Positions 51,220 through 60,798 are shown, counted from the first letter of the stretch. The stretch: 64,000 nucleotides of DNA from JBOFDK01 sp051656485 (GCA_051656485.1 JBOGBZ010000004.1:24067-88066); one strand, 5' to 3'. The notes: generated by a model from the sequence alone, not told the origin. Program-made: numbers and translations.

Positions 51220-52893
51220 TTATTTTACTTGTTGTAATGTTTCCCATACAGTCGCATCTTCTAGCCCTAGCTTCCATACAGCGTATCCTGCTAAATTATG
51301 TGCTTCAATCATACGTACACGTTCAGCAATACTTTCCTTATCTTCTAGCCATACTTTATACACCGTATCCCCTTCGGTTACTTGTGCATAGTACTGCTTA
51401 TGCTCATCATCATAAACTGGTGTTACACCCCAGCTAGCTACCTTCTTCTGTGCTGATACCATACCATGAGGTGTTGATTTAAGTCCATCAGCTGTCTCTT
51501 CCCATATACGTGTAAAGAATGGTATGCCGAGTACTAGTTTTTCACTTGGTACTTCTTTTAAGTTAAGGGTTATACCTTCTTCTACCCATCTGAGCCCTGA
51601 TGTTGGTCCTGCTTGTTCGGAGCCTGACCAGTGCTGGTCATATGCCATCACGATGAAATAATCCACCACTTCGCCTATTTTATCTCTTTGATAATGCTTC
51701 GACCACGCAGATGGCATGTATACATCTACAGATACTGTTGCCCCTATGGCTTGCATTTGTGGATAAAGCTCGCGCATGAACTGTACCCATTCACGCCCAA
51801 AGTCTGCTTGTATATTCTCGATATCGATATTAATCCCATCTAAACCATACTTTTGTACGAAGTCCACTAACTGATCGATAACGTGCTGACGCTTCTTTGT
51901 ACTTGTCAGAATCTCTCTTGTATATTGAGGCTGTGTAAAATTATGGCTCATTAGTGCCCATACTTGAAGTCCTCTTTGCTTTGCTGATACCACATAATCT
52001 GGGTGTCCTCTATCAATTAAGTTACCCTCTGCATCTGCAAACTCAAACCATGTAGGCGCGATGACGTTAGCACCTTGCATCTTTGTATACTTCCCACTAT
52101 TCCAGTTACCTGGTGTACGTACTGTCATTTGATCCCATGCTAACTTTACTTTATCGTCTAGCGGCTTCGCAATAGGCTTTGCAGTGAACTGCTTGTCCTC
52201 TTTAAGCGGTGTCTTACCTGCTATTTCTACATCTTTTTCTTTCATATAACCCACGATGCCGTTTTCATTCCTTACACGTAGGTAGCCGTTCTCACCGCTG
52301 TAAATCACCACTTGATGACCTTTTTCCATCTTATCTGTGATGACTGCTTTCTTATCTGGCCTCGTTCTGATGACTGCTTTCTTGGCTTTGATCACACCAG
52401 TTTGCTTTTCTGTGTGTAAATTAGAAGCTATCATAAGCCTTCCATCTGCTCCTTTTGTCACTTCAAATCCATAGACTTCTTCTAAATAATCTTCTCCCAC
52501 ATACAACTTATCCCCTTGTTGTATATACGGTATCTGACGGTCAGATGCTTTATTATTTACTGTCACCTGATTCGTTCCTACATTTATGCGAATGACTTCT
52601 TCCACATTTGTAATAGTTAGTATATTTTCTTCTGCATCATAATACACTCTTTCATTTACATTCTGCGCTGCCCATTCACTATCTATATAAATCCTGTCGT
52701 TTTCTTCAATAATAGGCTTTACCCAATCCACACGCGTATCTTCATATACCATATTTTGTTGGTCACTTTTGAACTCATCAAAATATGTAAGTGGATCTAC
52801 TTCTTGTGTCTCAGACGTATTCCCAATAATCCCTAAGCCTACAGCCCCAAGTACTATAAAGCCTATAATCAATAACACTATTTTTTTTAGCAT
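51220..52893 (-). CDS. GH18 family glycosidase with stalk and SH3 domains
   Basis: This 557-residue protein has an N-terminal span (about residues 5-24), a stalk-like region (about 65-160: NDRIYIDSEWAAQ, DKLYVGEDYLEEVYGFEVT), an SH3_3 domain (about 165-228: KKAVIRTRPDKKA, NGIVGYMKEKDVE) and a C-terminal GH18 catalytic domain (about 245-557) with the DxxDxDxE motif as DGINIDIEN and IVMAYDQHW. Relatives in spore-formers (YaaH/YdhD/SleL-like) cut peptidoglycan, often in spores, though LysM domains are absent here. It is probably membrane-anchored. A plausible promoter lies upstream. Confidence 0.9.
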   Translation of the reverse strand: MLKKIVLLIIGFIVLGAVGLGIIGNTSETQEVDPLTYFDEFKSDQQNMVYEDTRVDWVKPIIEENDRIYIDSEWAAQNVNERVYYDAEENILTITNVEEVIRINVGTNQVTVNNKASDRQIPYIQQGDKLYVGEDYLEEVYGFEVTKGADGRLMIASNLHTEKQTGVIKAKKAVIRTRPDKKAVITDKMEKGHQVVIYSGENGYLRVRNENGIVGYMKEKDVEIAGKTPLKEDKQFTAKPIAKPLDDKVKLAWDQMTVRTPGNWNSGKYTKMQGANVIAPTWFEFADAEGNLIDRGHPDYVVSAKQRGLQVWALMSHNFTQPQYTREILTSTKKRQHVIDQLVDFVQKYGLDGINIDIENIQADFGREWVQFMRELYPQMQAIGATVSVDVYMPSAWSKHYQRDKIGEVVDYFIVMAYDQHWSGSEQAGPTSGLRWVEEGITLNLKEVPSEKLVLGIPFFTRIWEETADGLKSTPHGMVSAQKKVASWGVTPVYDDEHKQYYAQVTEGDTVYKVWLEDKESIAERVRMIEAHNLAGYAVWKLGLEDATVWETLQQVK

Positions 52894-52915
52894 GCTCTTA
52901 CCTCCTTCTTCGGTA

Positions 52916-52944
52916 AGTATAGCATATTCTTCTGTTAGATAACA
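52916..52944 (-). promoter_or_regulatory. Promoter of the GH18 gene (extended -10)
   Basis: On minus TGCTATACT (extended -10, 52916-52924) with a weak TGTTAT -35 at 17 bp. Confidence 0.5.
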
Positions 52945-53073
52945 TTAAAATATACTGAAGGTGCATTAGTATTTATTACAAGTTTTTTATCGTTCCATAG
53001 GAAATAAAATATTATACTTCTTCATATAATGCACTAAGAGCAATTATGGCCATTATTTGATAGATTTATCCTC

Positions 53074-53102
53074 TTTACTTTTAATAAGCATTACCTTATA
53101 CT
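53074..53102 (+). promoter_or_regulatory. Promoter of mecA
   Basis: TTTACT (53074-53079) and TATACT (53097-53102) are 17 bp apart, 59 bp before the start codon. Confidence 0.6.
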
Positions 53103-53161
53103 AATTTATATCTTTATGCACTTTTAATAAACCCGTGACTGAACGAAAGGATGTGAGTTGT

Positions 53162-53842
53162 ATGAAAATCGAAAAAATTAGCGATACACAAATCCAGGTC
53201 ACTCTTAATCCTTCTGATTTACAAAATAGAGATATTAAAATAAGTGAATTAGCCTATGGTTCTAGCAAAGCTCAATCACTTTTTAGAGATATGATGACAC
53301 AGGCTTACGAAGACTTCGGCTTCGAAACCGAAAACGTCCCTCTAATGATTGAAGCTGTTCCGCTTTCTTCAGACAGCATTAAAATTGTTGTTACTAAAGT
53401 TGAAGACCCTTCACAAATTGAAGAAAAACTCGATACAATCGGCGAACGACCTACTCATAGAACCTTTAAGGACCCTGTTGAGGATAGACTGACTGATTTA
53501 GAGCTTATGGGGAAATCTCAAAAGGCAGCTCAGAAAGAAACAGCGCTTCAAGCGCAAACTTTCATGTACTGTTTCAAGACATTAGATGATATTTGTTCTG
53601 CTTCACACCATATCAAGCATCTTTACTTCGGTGAAACGAGCCTTTATAAGTACGATGAGAAATTCTTTATGATTTTTCATCCAAACCAAAAGCAAGATAC
53701 ACCAAAAGATGTGGTTCTTTGCAGACTAGATGAGTTTGGTCAGCAAGGTATCGTGAGCGATCTAAATGAATATTTCCTAAAAGAACATGGAAAAGTAATG
53801 ATATCCACTAATGCACTAGATATCTTAACGAAATACCTATAA
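53162..53842 (+). CDS. mecA: Adaptor protein MecA
   Basis: This 226-residue adaptor delivers substrates to ClpC for ClpCP degradation. The N-terminal domain (MKIEKISDTQIQVTLN...DIKISELAYG) binds substrates and the C-terminal domain (about 140-226: AQTFMYCFKTLDDICSAS...ETSLYKYDEKFFMI...EHGKVMI) binds ClpC. ATG at 53162 is preferred to an upstream ATG at 53135. No clp gene is nearby. In Bacillus MecA controls competence and, with Spo0A, sporulation; the role here is not known. Confidence 0.92.
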   Translation: MKIEKISDTQIQVTLNPSDLQNRDIKISELAYGSSKAQSLFRDMMTQAYEDFGFETENVPLMIEAVPLSSDSIKIVVTKVEDPSQIEEKLDTIGERPTHRTFKDPVEDRLTDLELMGKSQKAAQKETALQAQTFMYCFKTLDDICSASHHIKHLYFGETSLYKYDEKFFMIFHPNQKQDTPKDVVLCRLDEFGQQGIVSDLNEYFLKEHGKVMISTNALDILTKYL

Positions 53843-53882
53843 AAAAAACCTCTCGCTTATGGCAAGAGGTTTTTTTATAGGT
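53835..53882. terminator. Bidirectional terminator for mecA and the DUF1858 gene
   Basis: ACCTATAAAAAAACCTCT and AGAGGTTTTTTTATAGGT form a near-perfect inverted repeat over the mecA stop and toward the convergent gene. Confidence 0.88.
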
Positions 53883-53887
53883 ATTTT

Positions 53888-54094
53888 TTATAATGTTGCT
53901 AAATAATCATTCATTTCTTTAACTAAAACATCAACGTCCATACCGTGTACAGCGCATGCTTCTTCTAAAGATTCCATTTGTGCTGATGGACATCCTAAAC
54001 AGTGCATCCCAGCATTCATAAGAATTGGAATAAGACCTCTATCAACTTGTAAGATCTCACCAATGATCATCTCTTTTGTAACTTGTTTTGCCAT
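53888..54094 (-). CDS. DUF1858 domain protein
   Basis: This 68-residue protein is a single DUF1858 domain: VTKEMIIGEILQVDRGLIPILM, then MHCLGCPSAQMESLEEACAVHG with the CxxC pair. It resembles the N-terminal part of ScdA/RIC-type iron-sulfur repair proteins and hybrid-cluster-linked proteins, so a redox or metal role is possible. Its ribosome site is good (AAGGAG). It stands between mecA and the pyrophosphatase gene, possibly cotranscribed with the latter (94 bp gap). Confidence 0.88.
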   Translation of the reverse strand: MAKQVTKEMIIGEILQVDRGLIPILMNAGMHCLGCPSAQMESLEEACAVHGMDVDVLVKEMNDYLATL

Positions 54095-54188
54095 GACTTT
54101 TCTCCTTCTATAGCTAAAGTTTAAATGGTATTTCCTTCTTTTATTATAAATAGGATACGTCTATTAATCAACTTTTATTCTTACAAGA

Positions 54189-55820
54189 TTAGCCATTTTG
54201 TACTGTAGACATAAGTTTAGGAAGGATTTGCTTCTTACGTGAGTAGACATCTTTCATAAAGACACTCTCTTCATCCTTTTGCATATCGAATGCACGATCT
54301 GCGATCCACTTCTCTGGGCCTACTGCGATAAGCTCTGAACCACCTACAATAATGTCTGTCACCATAAATAAAATGACATCTAAACTTTCATGTTCGATCA
54401 ACTCGTTCATTTCCGCTAAGATTTCTTCTTTCATCTTAAAGATGCTCTTGAAATCCCCTGTGTTTATCTGTGCTACAGAAGCATTGAATTTACCTAATGT
54501 AAATTGCTTTCTATCAATACCTAATAGTTCTTTCGCACTTACACCCTCTAGTGATGTACCTGCTGCTAAAAGATCCATTCCGTATTGCTCAAGATCTACT
54601 TCTGCAATCTTTGCCAGACGCTTCGCCATTCTCATATCCACTGGTGTACATGTTGGTGACTTGAAAAGAAGTGTATCTGAGATAATCGCACTAAGCATTA
54701 CCCCTGCAATTTCTCTTGGTGGCATAATGTTATTTTCTTCGTACATTTTAGCCACGATAGTTGATGTACAACCTACTGGTTCTGCTCTTAAAAAGACTGG
54801 TACACCTGTATTGATATTTGCGATACGGTGATGGTCGATAATCTCTAATATCTCCGCTTGTTCGATACCTGGTGCACTTTGTGTTTGCTCATTATGATCC
54901 ACAAGGATTACTTGTTTTTTCTTAATATCAAGGATATGACGCTTAGAGATAATCCCTTTTACAAGGCCTTCCTCGTTGATGATTGGGAAGTGACGATGTG
55001 TGGAATTAAGCATTGTCTCTTTAACTTCATCGATTGTATCACTTGTATCAAAGTATACTAAATCTTGCTTTCCGATAAGATTCTTTACTGAGATACTTTG
55101 TGAAATCATCTTGATTGCCTTAAAGAATGAGTATGGTGTACAAATAATCGCACAACCTTCCTCTGTACCTTTTGGTACATCAAGCTTTTCCATATCTTGA
55201 TCTGTGATAATCACACAGCCAGCGCCTGATTTTAATGCAATCTCTACAAGTTCTTTATTGTTTCCTGTAAGGATAATATCATTTTCATTTAGTTTATCAT
55301 TCTCGCTAATAGATGCTGTCGTATATACATCACCTTGTACATAAGGATGTGGATAATCGCCACTAACGATTCTTCCTTCTAATACTGCTGCAATATTCAC
55401 AAAAGGTGTCTTATGCTCTCTAAGTACACTACCATCTGTTAATCCGATGTATGTCTTTGAGATATCTGATACAGATACTACACCTGCTAATTTATGATCT
55501 GGATAAAGCACTGGTGTCATTGGTCTACCACTCTTGGTCATCACATCCCATGCTTTTTTTACAGAATCTACTTGGTAGATTGGTGGTGTCACATAGTATT
55601 GCATATCGCTTACCTGTGGTTTAATGCTTTCTAGAAGCATTGGCTCCTTCACTTGGAAATACTCAAGAGCAAACTTCGCTTCTTTTCCGATCTTTCCTAG
55701 TCGTGCTGCCTTTACATTATCATAGCCTAGTACACTTTTTAAATGTGCATAAGCAATGGCTGAACATATTGAGTCTGTGTCTGGATTTTTATGTCCAAAG
55801 ACGTAGATGTCTTTTCCCAT
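54189..55820 (-). CDS. ppaC: Manganese-dependent inorganic pyrophosphatase with CBS and DRTGG domains
   Basis: This 543-residue family II pyrophosphatase removes PPi from biosynthetic reactions. It begins MGKDIYVFGHKNPDTDS, with the first metal/DHH motif; then come a CBS domain, a DRTGG insert and a second CBS (about residues 60-290), IDHHRIANINTG, and the C-terminal DHHA2 domain (KEILAEMNELIEH...GGSELIAVG). CBS-PPases are regulated by AMP/ADP and diadenosine nucleotides. ATG at 55820, after AAAGGAG, is preferred to 55859. Length agrees with CBS-DRTGG PPases of clostridia. Confidence 0.93.
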   Translation of the reverse strand: MGKDIYVFGHKNPDTDSICSAIAYAHLKSVLGYDNVKAARLGKIGKEAKFALEYFQVKEPMLLESIKPQVSDMQYYVTPPIYQVDSVKKAWDVMTKSGRPMTPVLYPDHKLAGVVSVSDISKTYIGLTDGSVLREHKTPFVNIAAVLEGRIVSGDYPHPYVQGDVYTTASISENDKLNENDIILTGNNKELVEIALKSGAGCVIITDQDMEKLDVPKGTEEGCAIICTPYSFFKAIKMISQSISVKNLIGKQDLVYFDTSDTIDEVKETMLNSTHRHFPIINEEGLVKGIISKRHILDIKKKQVILVDHNEQTQSAPGIEQAEILEIIDHHRIANINTGVPVFLRAEPVGCTSTIVAKMYEENNIMPPREIAGVMLSAIISDTLLFKSPTCTPVDMRMAKRLAKIAEVDLEQYGMDLLAAGTSLEGVSAKELLGIDRKQFTLGKFNASVAQINTGDFKSIFKMKEEILAEMNELIEHESLDVILFMVTDIIVGGSELIAVGPEKWIADRAFDMQKDEESVFMKDVYSRKKQILPKLMSTVQNG

Positions 55821-55942
55821 AACTGTCTCCTTTGGTAAAATTTCTGTCATTTTTTTCAACTTAGTATACCTAATATCCCTCTTTTTTTCAAGTTCAATAT
55901 AGTATTCCTAGTTCTCCTTTATTCTATCATTCATTTACATGA

Positions 55943-56749
55943 TTAATCTGCGCATTTATACGCTACTACCATTCCTAAAATCATCACGATTAAAGACACC
56001 ATCCCTGCACTATTGAATGCAAAGCCTGGATAAATAACGAGTACTGAGCCTATCACTAAGCCAAGGATTGCCATATAAGTGGCTTGATTATATTTTTCAA
56101 GTAAAATTTTCACAAGTTTGATACCGCCAAATAACCCTACTAATACCCCTACACCTGTCACTGCAATCACTGGTAAATTGAAATGTGTGATGGCATTAAT
56201 AACTGTGTGATAAGTTCCTAAAGTTACCATGATAAACGAACCACTAATACCTGGTATAATCATTGCAAAAGCACTAATAGCACCTGAAACGAAAAGCCCT
56301 AGTGCAGACCAAAAGTTTTGCTTTAAGACAACCTCTGTCGCTTCTGGATTACCGCTTTGTGCCACAACCATTGCAACCATAATGCCAAAGGTAACGAGGC
56401 AAGGAATCCAGTTCACTGTTCTAATGGCACCTTCTTGCTTAGCATGCTTGATAATCATCGGTATACTTCCTAATATAACCCCAATAAATGCAAATTGTGT
56501 CTGCATTGGATAGTAATCAAAAAGATAAGTAATACCATTACTGAATGCTATAATACCGATACCCACACCAATACCTAGCATCATTAAAAACATGAAGTTT
56601 TGTTTGATTTTCTCCTTGTCCAATGAAACAGCATCTAAAAGCTTATCGTAAATATTCATAACAACAGCCATTGTACCTGCGCTAACACCTGGTATAACGT
56701 TAGAAACGCCTAATACCATTCCAATAAAAACATTCTTTATATGCTCCAT
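55943..56749 (-). CDS. DUF368 membrane protein
   Basis: This 268-residue integral membrane protein has about eight hydrophobic spans and the family hallmark GVSNVIPGVSAGTMAVVMNIYDKLL, with a second IPGISGSFIMVTLGTY inverted-repeat motif (PGVSAGT and PGISGSF). DUF368 proteins are related to undecaprenyl phosphate translocases (PopT); a role in returning C55-P across the membrane is suggested by that family. GGAG precedes the ATG. It is a single-gene unit. Confidence 0.92.
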   Translation of the reverse strand: MEHIKNVFIGMVLGVSNVIPGVSAGTMAVVMNIYDKLLDAVSLDKEKIKQNFMFLMMLGIGVGIGIIAFSNGITYLFDYYPMQTQFAFIGVILGSIPMIIKHAKQEGAIRTVNWIPCLVTFGIMVAMVVAQSGNPEATEVVLKQNFWSALGLFVSGAISAFAMIIPGISGSFIMVTLGTYHTVINAITHFNLPVIAVTGVGVLVGLFGGIKLVKILLEKYNQATYMAILGLVIGSVLVIYPGFAFNSAGMVSLIVMILGMVVAYKCAD

Positions 56750-56935
56750 TTTCTACTCCTTTATATCCATTTTTATACAGTTTCTTCCTATTATTATACT
56801 CATTTCAAAATGCTAATACAACCTTCCATTTGACATTTGAAATGATTCCCTTGCCTAATTTTCCCGAAACTTACAAACTAATCTAAATTGAACGTTAAAT
56901 TCTTCACATTTTTTAATAAATTTTTGTGTAACATA

Positions 56936-56965
56936 TTGACGTGTATACAGTATACATTATATAAT
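56936..56965 (+). promoter_or_regulatory. pflB promoter with a 15-bp palindrome in the spacer
   Basis: TTGACG (56936-56941) and TATAAT (56960-56965) are 18 bp apart. The spacer holds a perfect palindrome TGTATACAGTATACA (56942-56956). An operator for a repressor blocking RNA polymerase is the natural reading; the regulator is not known. It does not match the Rex consensus TTGTGA-like half-sites. Confidence 0.75.
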
Positions 56966-56998
56966 ATCACTGTAAACAATACTTATTAATAATTATTA

Positions 56999-57044
56999 TT
57001 AGCTACCAAGTTATTCAGAGTTTATTCTTCTGTGAACTTGCTAA
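56999..57044 (+). other. Leader hairpin in the pflB 5' UTR
   Basis: TTAGC/GCTAA, AAGTT/AACTT and CAGA/TCTG pair in nested order over 46 nt of the roughly 110-nt leader. No T run follows and it ends about 40 nt before the start codon. It may stabilise the mRNA or be regulatory. Confidence 0.45.
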
Positions 57045-57084
57045 TACTAAAATCATATTTATTCATTTAAAGGAGTTGACCATA

Positions 57085-59313
57085 ATGTTTGAACAATGGA
57101 ATGGATTCGTACCAGGTAACTGGACAAAAGAAGTAAATGTACGTGACTTTATCCAACAAAACTACACACCTTATGAAGGTGATGATACTTTCTTAGCTGA
57201 TGCTACTGAAAGAACAACTAAACTTTGGGATAATGCAATGACTCTTATGAAAAAAGAGTTAGAAAAAGGCGTTTTAGATGCTGAAACAAAAATCCCATCA
57301 TCTATTACATCTCATGGCCCAGGTTACCTTGATAAAGATGCTGAGCAAATCGTTGGTTTCCAATCAGATGCACCTTTAAAAAGAAACATCATGCCATACG
57401 GTGGTGCACGTACAGTTCAAAATGCACTTGAATCATACGGTTATGAATTAGATAAACAAACAGCAGAAATCTTCTCAAAATACCGCAAAACACACAATGA
57501 TGGTGTATTCGCTGCTTACACAACATCTATGAGAAAAGCTAGAAAATCTGGTGTTATCACAGGTCTTCCAGATGCTTATGGCCGTGGTCGTATCATCGGT
57601 GACTACCGTCGTGTTGCTTTATACGGTATCGATAAATTAATCCAAGATAAAGATGCTCAAAAATTATCTCTTGAAGTTCCAAGCATCACAGAAGAAATCA
57701 TCAGACTTCGTGAAGAAATCACAGAGCAAATCGGTTCATTAAAAGAACTTAAAGCTATGGCTGCTTCTTACGGTTTTGATATTTCTAAGCCAGCTCAAAC
57801 AGCTAAAGAAGCTATCCAATGGACATACTTCGGTTACTTAGCTGCTATCAAAGAGCAAGATGGTGCTGCAATGTCACTTGGTCGTGTATCTACATTCCTT
57901 GATATCTACATCGAAAGAGATATCAAAGCTGGTACATTAACAGAAGCTGAAGCTCAAGAATACATGGATCACTTCGTAATGAAATTACGTATGGTACGTT
58001 TCCTTCGTACACCAGCATACAACGAATTATTCTCAGGAGACCCAACATGGGTAACAGAGTCTATCGGTGGTATGGGCGTAGATGGTCGTACACTTGTAAC
58101 AAAGAACAGTTTCCGTATGCTCCATACATTATCTAACTTAGGTCCAGCTCCAGAGCCAAACTTAACAGTACTTTGGTCTACACATTTACCACAAGGTTTC
58201 AAAGACTTCTGTGCTAAAATGTCTATCCAAACAAGCTCAATCCAATACGAAAACGATGACCTTATGAGATCATATTGGGGAGATGACTACGGTATCGCAT
58301 GTTGTGTATCTGCAATGAGAATTGGTAAACAAATGCAATTCTTTGGTGCTCGTGCAAACCTTGCTAAAGCGCTTGTATACGCAATCAACGGTGGTAAAGA
58401 TGAGAAATCTGGAGATCAAGTTGCTCCACAATTCGCACCTGTTACTAGCGAATACCTTGACTTCGATGATGTTTGGTCAAAATTCGATCATATCATGGAT
58501 TGGTTATCAGAGCTTTACGTAAACACATTAAATATCATCCACTACATGCATGACAAATACTGCTACGAAAAAGTAGAGATGGCTCTTCACGATAAAGAGA
58601 TCCTTCGTACATTCGCAACAGGTATCGCTGGTCTTTCAGTAGTAGCTGACTCTTTATCAGCAATCAAATATGCTAAAGTTAAAGCTATCAGAAATGAAGA
58701 AGGTCTTGTAGTTGACTACGAAATCGAAGGCGATTACCCAGCATACGGAAATAATGATGACAGAGCTGATGATCTTGCTGTTAAAATTACTGAAACATTC
58801 ATGAACAAAATTAGACAACACAGAACTTACAGAAATGCTTACCCAACTATGTCTATCTTAACAATCACATCAAACGTAGTATACGGTAAGAAAACAGGTA
58901 ACACACCTGATGGACGTAAAGCTGGTGAGCCATTCGCTCCAGGTGCTAACCCAATGCACGGACGCGATACAAAAGGTGCTATCGCTTCTCTTGCATCAGT
59001 TGCTAAACTTCCATACCAACATGCTGAAGATGGTATCTCTTACACATTCTCTATCATCCCAGGCGCTCTTGGTAAGTCAGGTGAAGAAAGAGTTCACAAC
59101 CTTGTTGGTATGATGGACGGTTACTTCACACAAGGTGGCCATCATGTAAACATCAACGTATTCGATCGTGAAACATTACTTGATGCTATGGATCACCCAG
59201 AGAAATACCCACAGCTTACAATCCGTGTATCTGGATACGCTGTAAACTTCATTCGTCTTACACGTGAACAACAATTAGACGTAATCAATAGAACATTCCA
59301 CGAGAAATTCTAA
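57085..59313 (+). CDS. pflB: Formate C-acetyltransferase (pyruvate formate-lyase)
   Basis: This 742-residue glycyl-radical enzyme converts pyruvate and CoA to acetyl-CoA and formate under anaerobic conditions. The catalytic Cys-Cys is in YGIACCVSAM and the glycyl radical loop near the C-terminus is RVSGYAVNFIRL, followed by the usual 20-residue tail. Other marks are PDAYGRGRIIGDYRRVALYG and PDGRKAGEPFAPGANPMHGRD. ATG at 57085 follows GGAG. Codons are biased to a small set, suggesting high expression. The activase pflA follows. Confidence 0.98.
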   Translation: MFEQWNGFVPGNWTKEVNVRDFIQQNYTPYEGDDTFLADATERTTKLWDNAMTLMKKELEKGVLDAETKIPSSITSHGPGYLDKDAEQIVGFQSDAPLKRNIMPYGGARTVQNALESYGYELDKQTAEIFSKYRKTHNDGVFAAYTTSMRKARKSGVITGLPDAYGRGRIIGDYRRVALYGIDKLIQDKDAQKLSLEVPSITEEIIRLREEITEQIGSLKELKAMAASYGFDISKPAQTAKEAIQWTYFGYLAAIKEQDGAAMSLGRVSTFLDIYIERDIKAGTLTEAEAQEYMDHFVMKLRMVRFLRTPAYNELFSGDPTWVTESIGGMGVDGRTLVTKNSFRMLHTLSNLGPAPEPNLTVLWSTHLPQGFKDFCAKMSIQTSSIQYENDDLMRSYWGDDYGIACCVSAMRIGKQMQFFGARANLAKALVYAINGGKDEKSGDQVAPQFAPVTSEYLDFDDVWSKFDHIMDWLSELYVNTLNIIHYMHDKYCYEKVEMALHDKEILRTFATGIAGLSVVADSLSAIKYAKVKAIRNEEGLVVDYEIEGDYPAYGNNDDRADDLAVKITETFMNKIRQHRTYRNAYPTMSILTITSNVVYGKKTGNTPDGRKAGEPFAPGANPMHGRDTKGAIASLASVAKLPYQHAEDGISYTFSIIPGALGKSGEERVHNLVGMMDGYFTQGGHHVNINVFDRETLLDAMDHPEKYPQLTIRVSGYAVNFIRLTREQQLDVINRTFHEKF

Positions 59314-59332
59314 TTAAACCATAATAAAAGAT

Positions 59333-59358
59333 AAGGTGGGGATGCACTTCCCCACTTT
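59333..59358 (+). terminator. Hairpin between pflB and pflA (possible partial terminator)
   Basis: AAGGTGGGGA and TCCCCACTTT form a stem with a 6-nt loop, followed by ATAAAG rather than a long T run. It may lower pflA relative to pflB or protect the pflB mRNA. Confidence 0.55.
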
Positions 59359-59379
59359 ATAAAGACAGGAGGTTATGAC

Positions 59380-60108
59380 ATGAAAGGCAGAATTCACTCT
59401 ATAGAAACTTGCGGAACTGTAGACGGCCCAGGTATTCGTTTTATATTATTTACTCAAGGCTGCCCTCTTAGATGTAAGTATTGTCACAATCCTGATACTT
59501 GGAAAATGCAAGATGGTAAAGAAATGGACACTGATTCCCTCATCAGTGAAATCGTACGCTATAAACCATATATGCAATTTTCAGGAGGCGGTGTTACAGT
59601 TAGCGGTGGTGAACCTCTTCTCCAACCAGATTTTGTACGCGACTTATTAATGAAATGCAAGGATAATGGTATCCATACTTGTATTGACACCTCTGGTTTT
59701 ATTGGTCTAGATAAGGCTGATCCTGTACTTGATTATACAGATTTAGTACTCTTAGACATAAAGTCATATAATCCTGATGTTTTTAAAGACTTAACAGGTG
59801 TTCCTTTAGATCCAACCTTGGCTTTCGCACATCATTTGAAAGAACGAGGCATTCCTGTTTGGATTCGCTACGTTTTAGTACCAAATCTAACAGATAACGA
59901 AAAGGACATCGAGGATTTAGCACAATTTTTATCTACACTTACAAATGTAGAACGTTTAGATATCCTTCCATTCCATAAAATGGGAGAATTCAAGTGGGCA
60001 CAGCTCGGTTATGAGTATGCTCTACTTGATACAGAAGAACCCTCAAAAGACGAAGTTACAAAGGCAAAGAATATTTTCCTCAAATACGATTTGCCAGTAC
60101 ACGCATAA
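59380..60108 (+). CDS. pflA: Pyruvate formate-lyase activating enzyme
   Basis: This 242-residue radical SAM enzyme installs the glycyl radical on PflB. The 4Fe-4S motif is CPLRCKYCHNPDTW (CxxxCxxC), and SAM-binding GGGVTVSGGEPLLQ follows. The length and the ETCGTVDGPGIRFILFTQG opening are typical of PflA. AGGAGG precedes the ATG 66 bp after pflB. A strong bidirectional terminator ends the operon. Confidence 0.98.
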   Translation: MKGRIHSIETCGTVDGPGIRFILFTQGCPLRCKYCHNPDTWKMQDGKEMDTDSLISEIVRYKPYMQFSGGGVTVSGGEPLLQPDFVRDLLMKCKDNGIHTCIDTSGFIGLDKADPVLDYTDLVLLDIKSYNPDVFKDLTGVPLDPTLAFAHHLKERGIPVWIRYVLVPNLTDNEKDIEDLAQFLSTLTNVERLDILPFHKMGEFKWAQLGYEYALLDTEEPSKDEVTKAKNIFLKYDLPVHA

Positions 60109-60114
60109 GCAAAA

Positions 60115-60164
60115 AAACACAAGAAAAGAGTATGTATCGCCCTACATACTCTTTTCTTGTGTTT
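60115..60164. terminator. Bidirectional terminator for pflA and the MerR gene
   Basis: Perfect 22-bp arms (60115-60136 and 60143-60164) with A and T runs overlap the end of the minus-strand MerR gene. Confidence 0.92.
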
Positions 60165-60798
60165 CATTTTCTATTTCTTTTGTTCCGAACAACTTTTTCC
60201 AGATACTTGATTTAGGTTTTAACTGCTCAATCTCTGCTATTTCTCTTCTTAATTTTTGCATCTCACGCATGGTCTCATCAATCTTATTGTAGTACTCTTC
60301 ATCTTTCATATTTTGCATAACTTCTATTTCACGTATTTTTTTGTTAACTAAGCAATTGACTTCTTCAGAGAGTTCTTCTTTTATTTGCTCTTTTGTGTCG
60401 CCATTAAACTCTACAAGTGCTTGCTTAAACATATCTTTCATCATAAGCTGGAAATGCTGCACTTTTTCATTTGTCTGATCTGTAATATCTAGCTCCTTAG
60501 GCTTGTCCCCATGCAATTGGACAACTTTCCCCCCCATACCTCCTAAGTTCATCAACGATTCAATGCCGCCTTCATCAAGTGTATGTACGATGTTTTTAAT
60601 TGCCTTAAGCTCTAACCCCTGCTCACGTAAATCTTTAATTTGGCGCAATACTTCTATGTCGTCCTCATCATAAATCCTATGCCCCTGTGTATTACGATGG
60701 ATCTCCAACTCTAACTCTTTCTCATAGTACCTTAATACATATGCTTCTATATCGAGTATTGTTGCTACTTCTTTTATAGAATAGACTTTATTTTTCAT
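60142..60798 (-). CDS. MerR-type HTH protein with coiled-coil C-terminus
   Basis: This 218-residue protein has an N-terminal MerR DNA-binding domain (YSIKEVATILDIEAYVLRYYEKEL, RIYDEDDIEVLRQIKDLREQG) and, from about residue 130, a long charged coiled coil (KEELSEEVNCLVNKKIREIE, TMREMQKLRREIAEIEQ) instead of a ligand-binding domain. The layout resembles chromosome-anchoring or DUF3967-type proteins more than metal sensors. No target gene or MerR-type divergent promoter is evident. GGGG precedes the ATG. Confidence 0.82.
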   Translation of the reverse strand: MKNKVYSIKEVATILDIEAYVLRYYEKELELEIHRNTQGHRIYDEDDIEVLRQIKDLREQGLELKAIKNIVHTLDEGGIESLMNLGGMGGKVVQLHGDKPKELDITDQTNEKVQHFQLMMKDMFKQALVEFNGDTKEQIKEELSEEVNCLVNKKIREIEVMQNMKDEEYYNKIDETMREMQKLRREIAEIEQLKPKSSIWKKLFGTKEIENETQEKSM

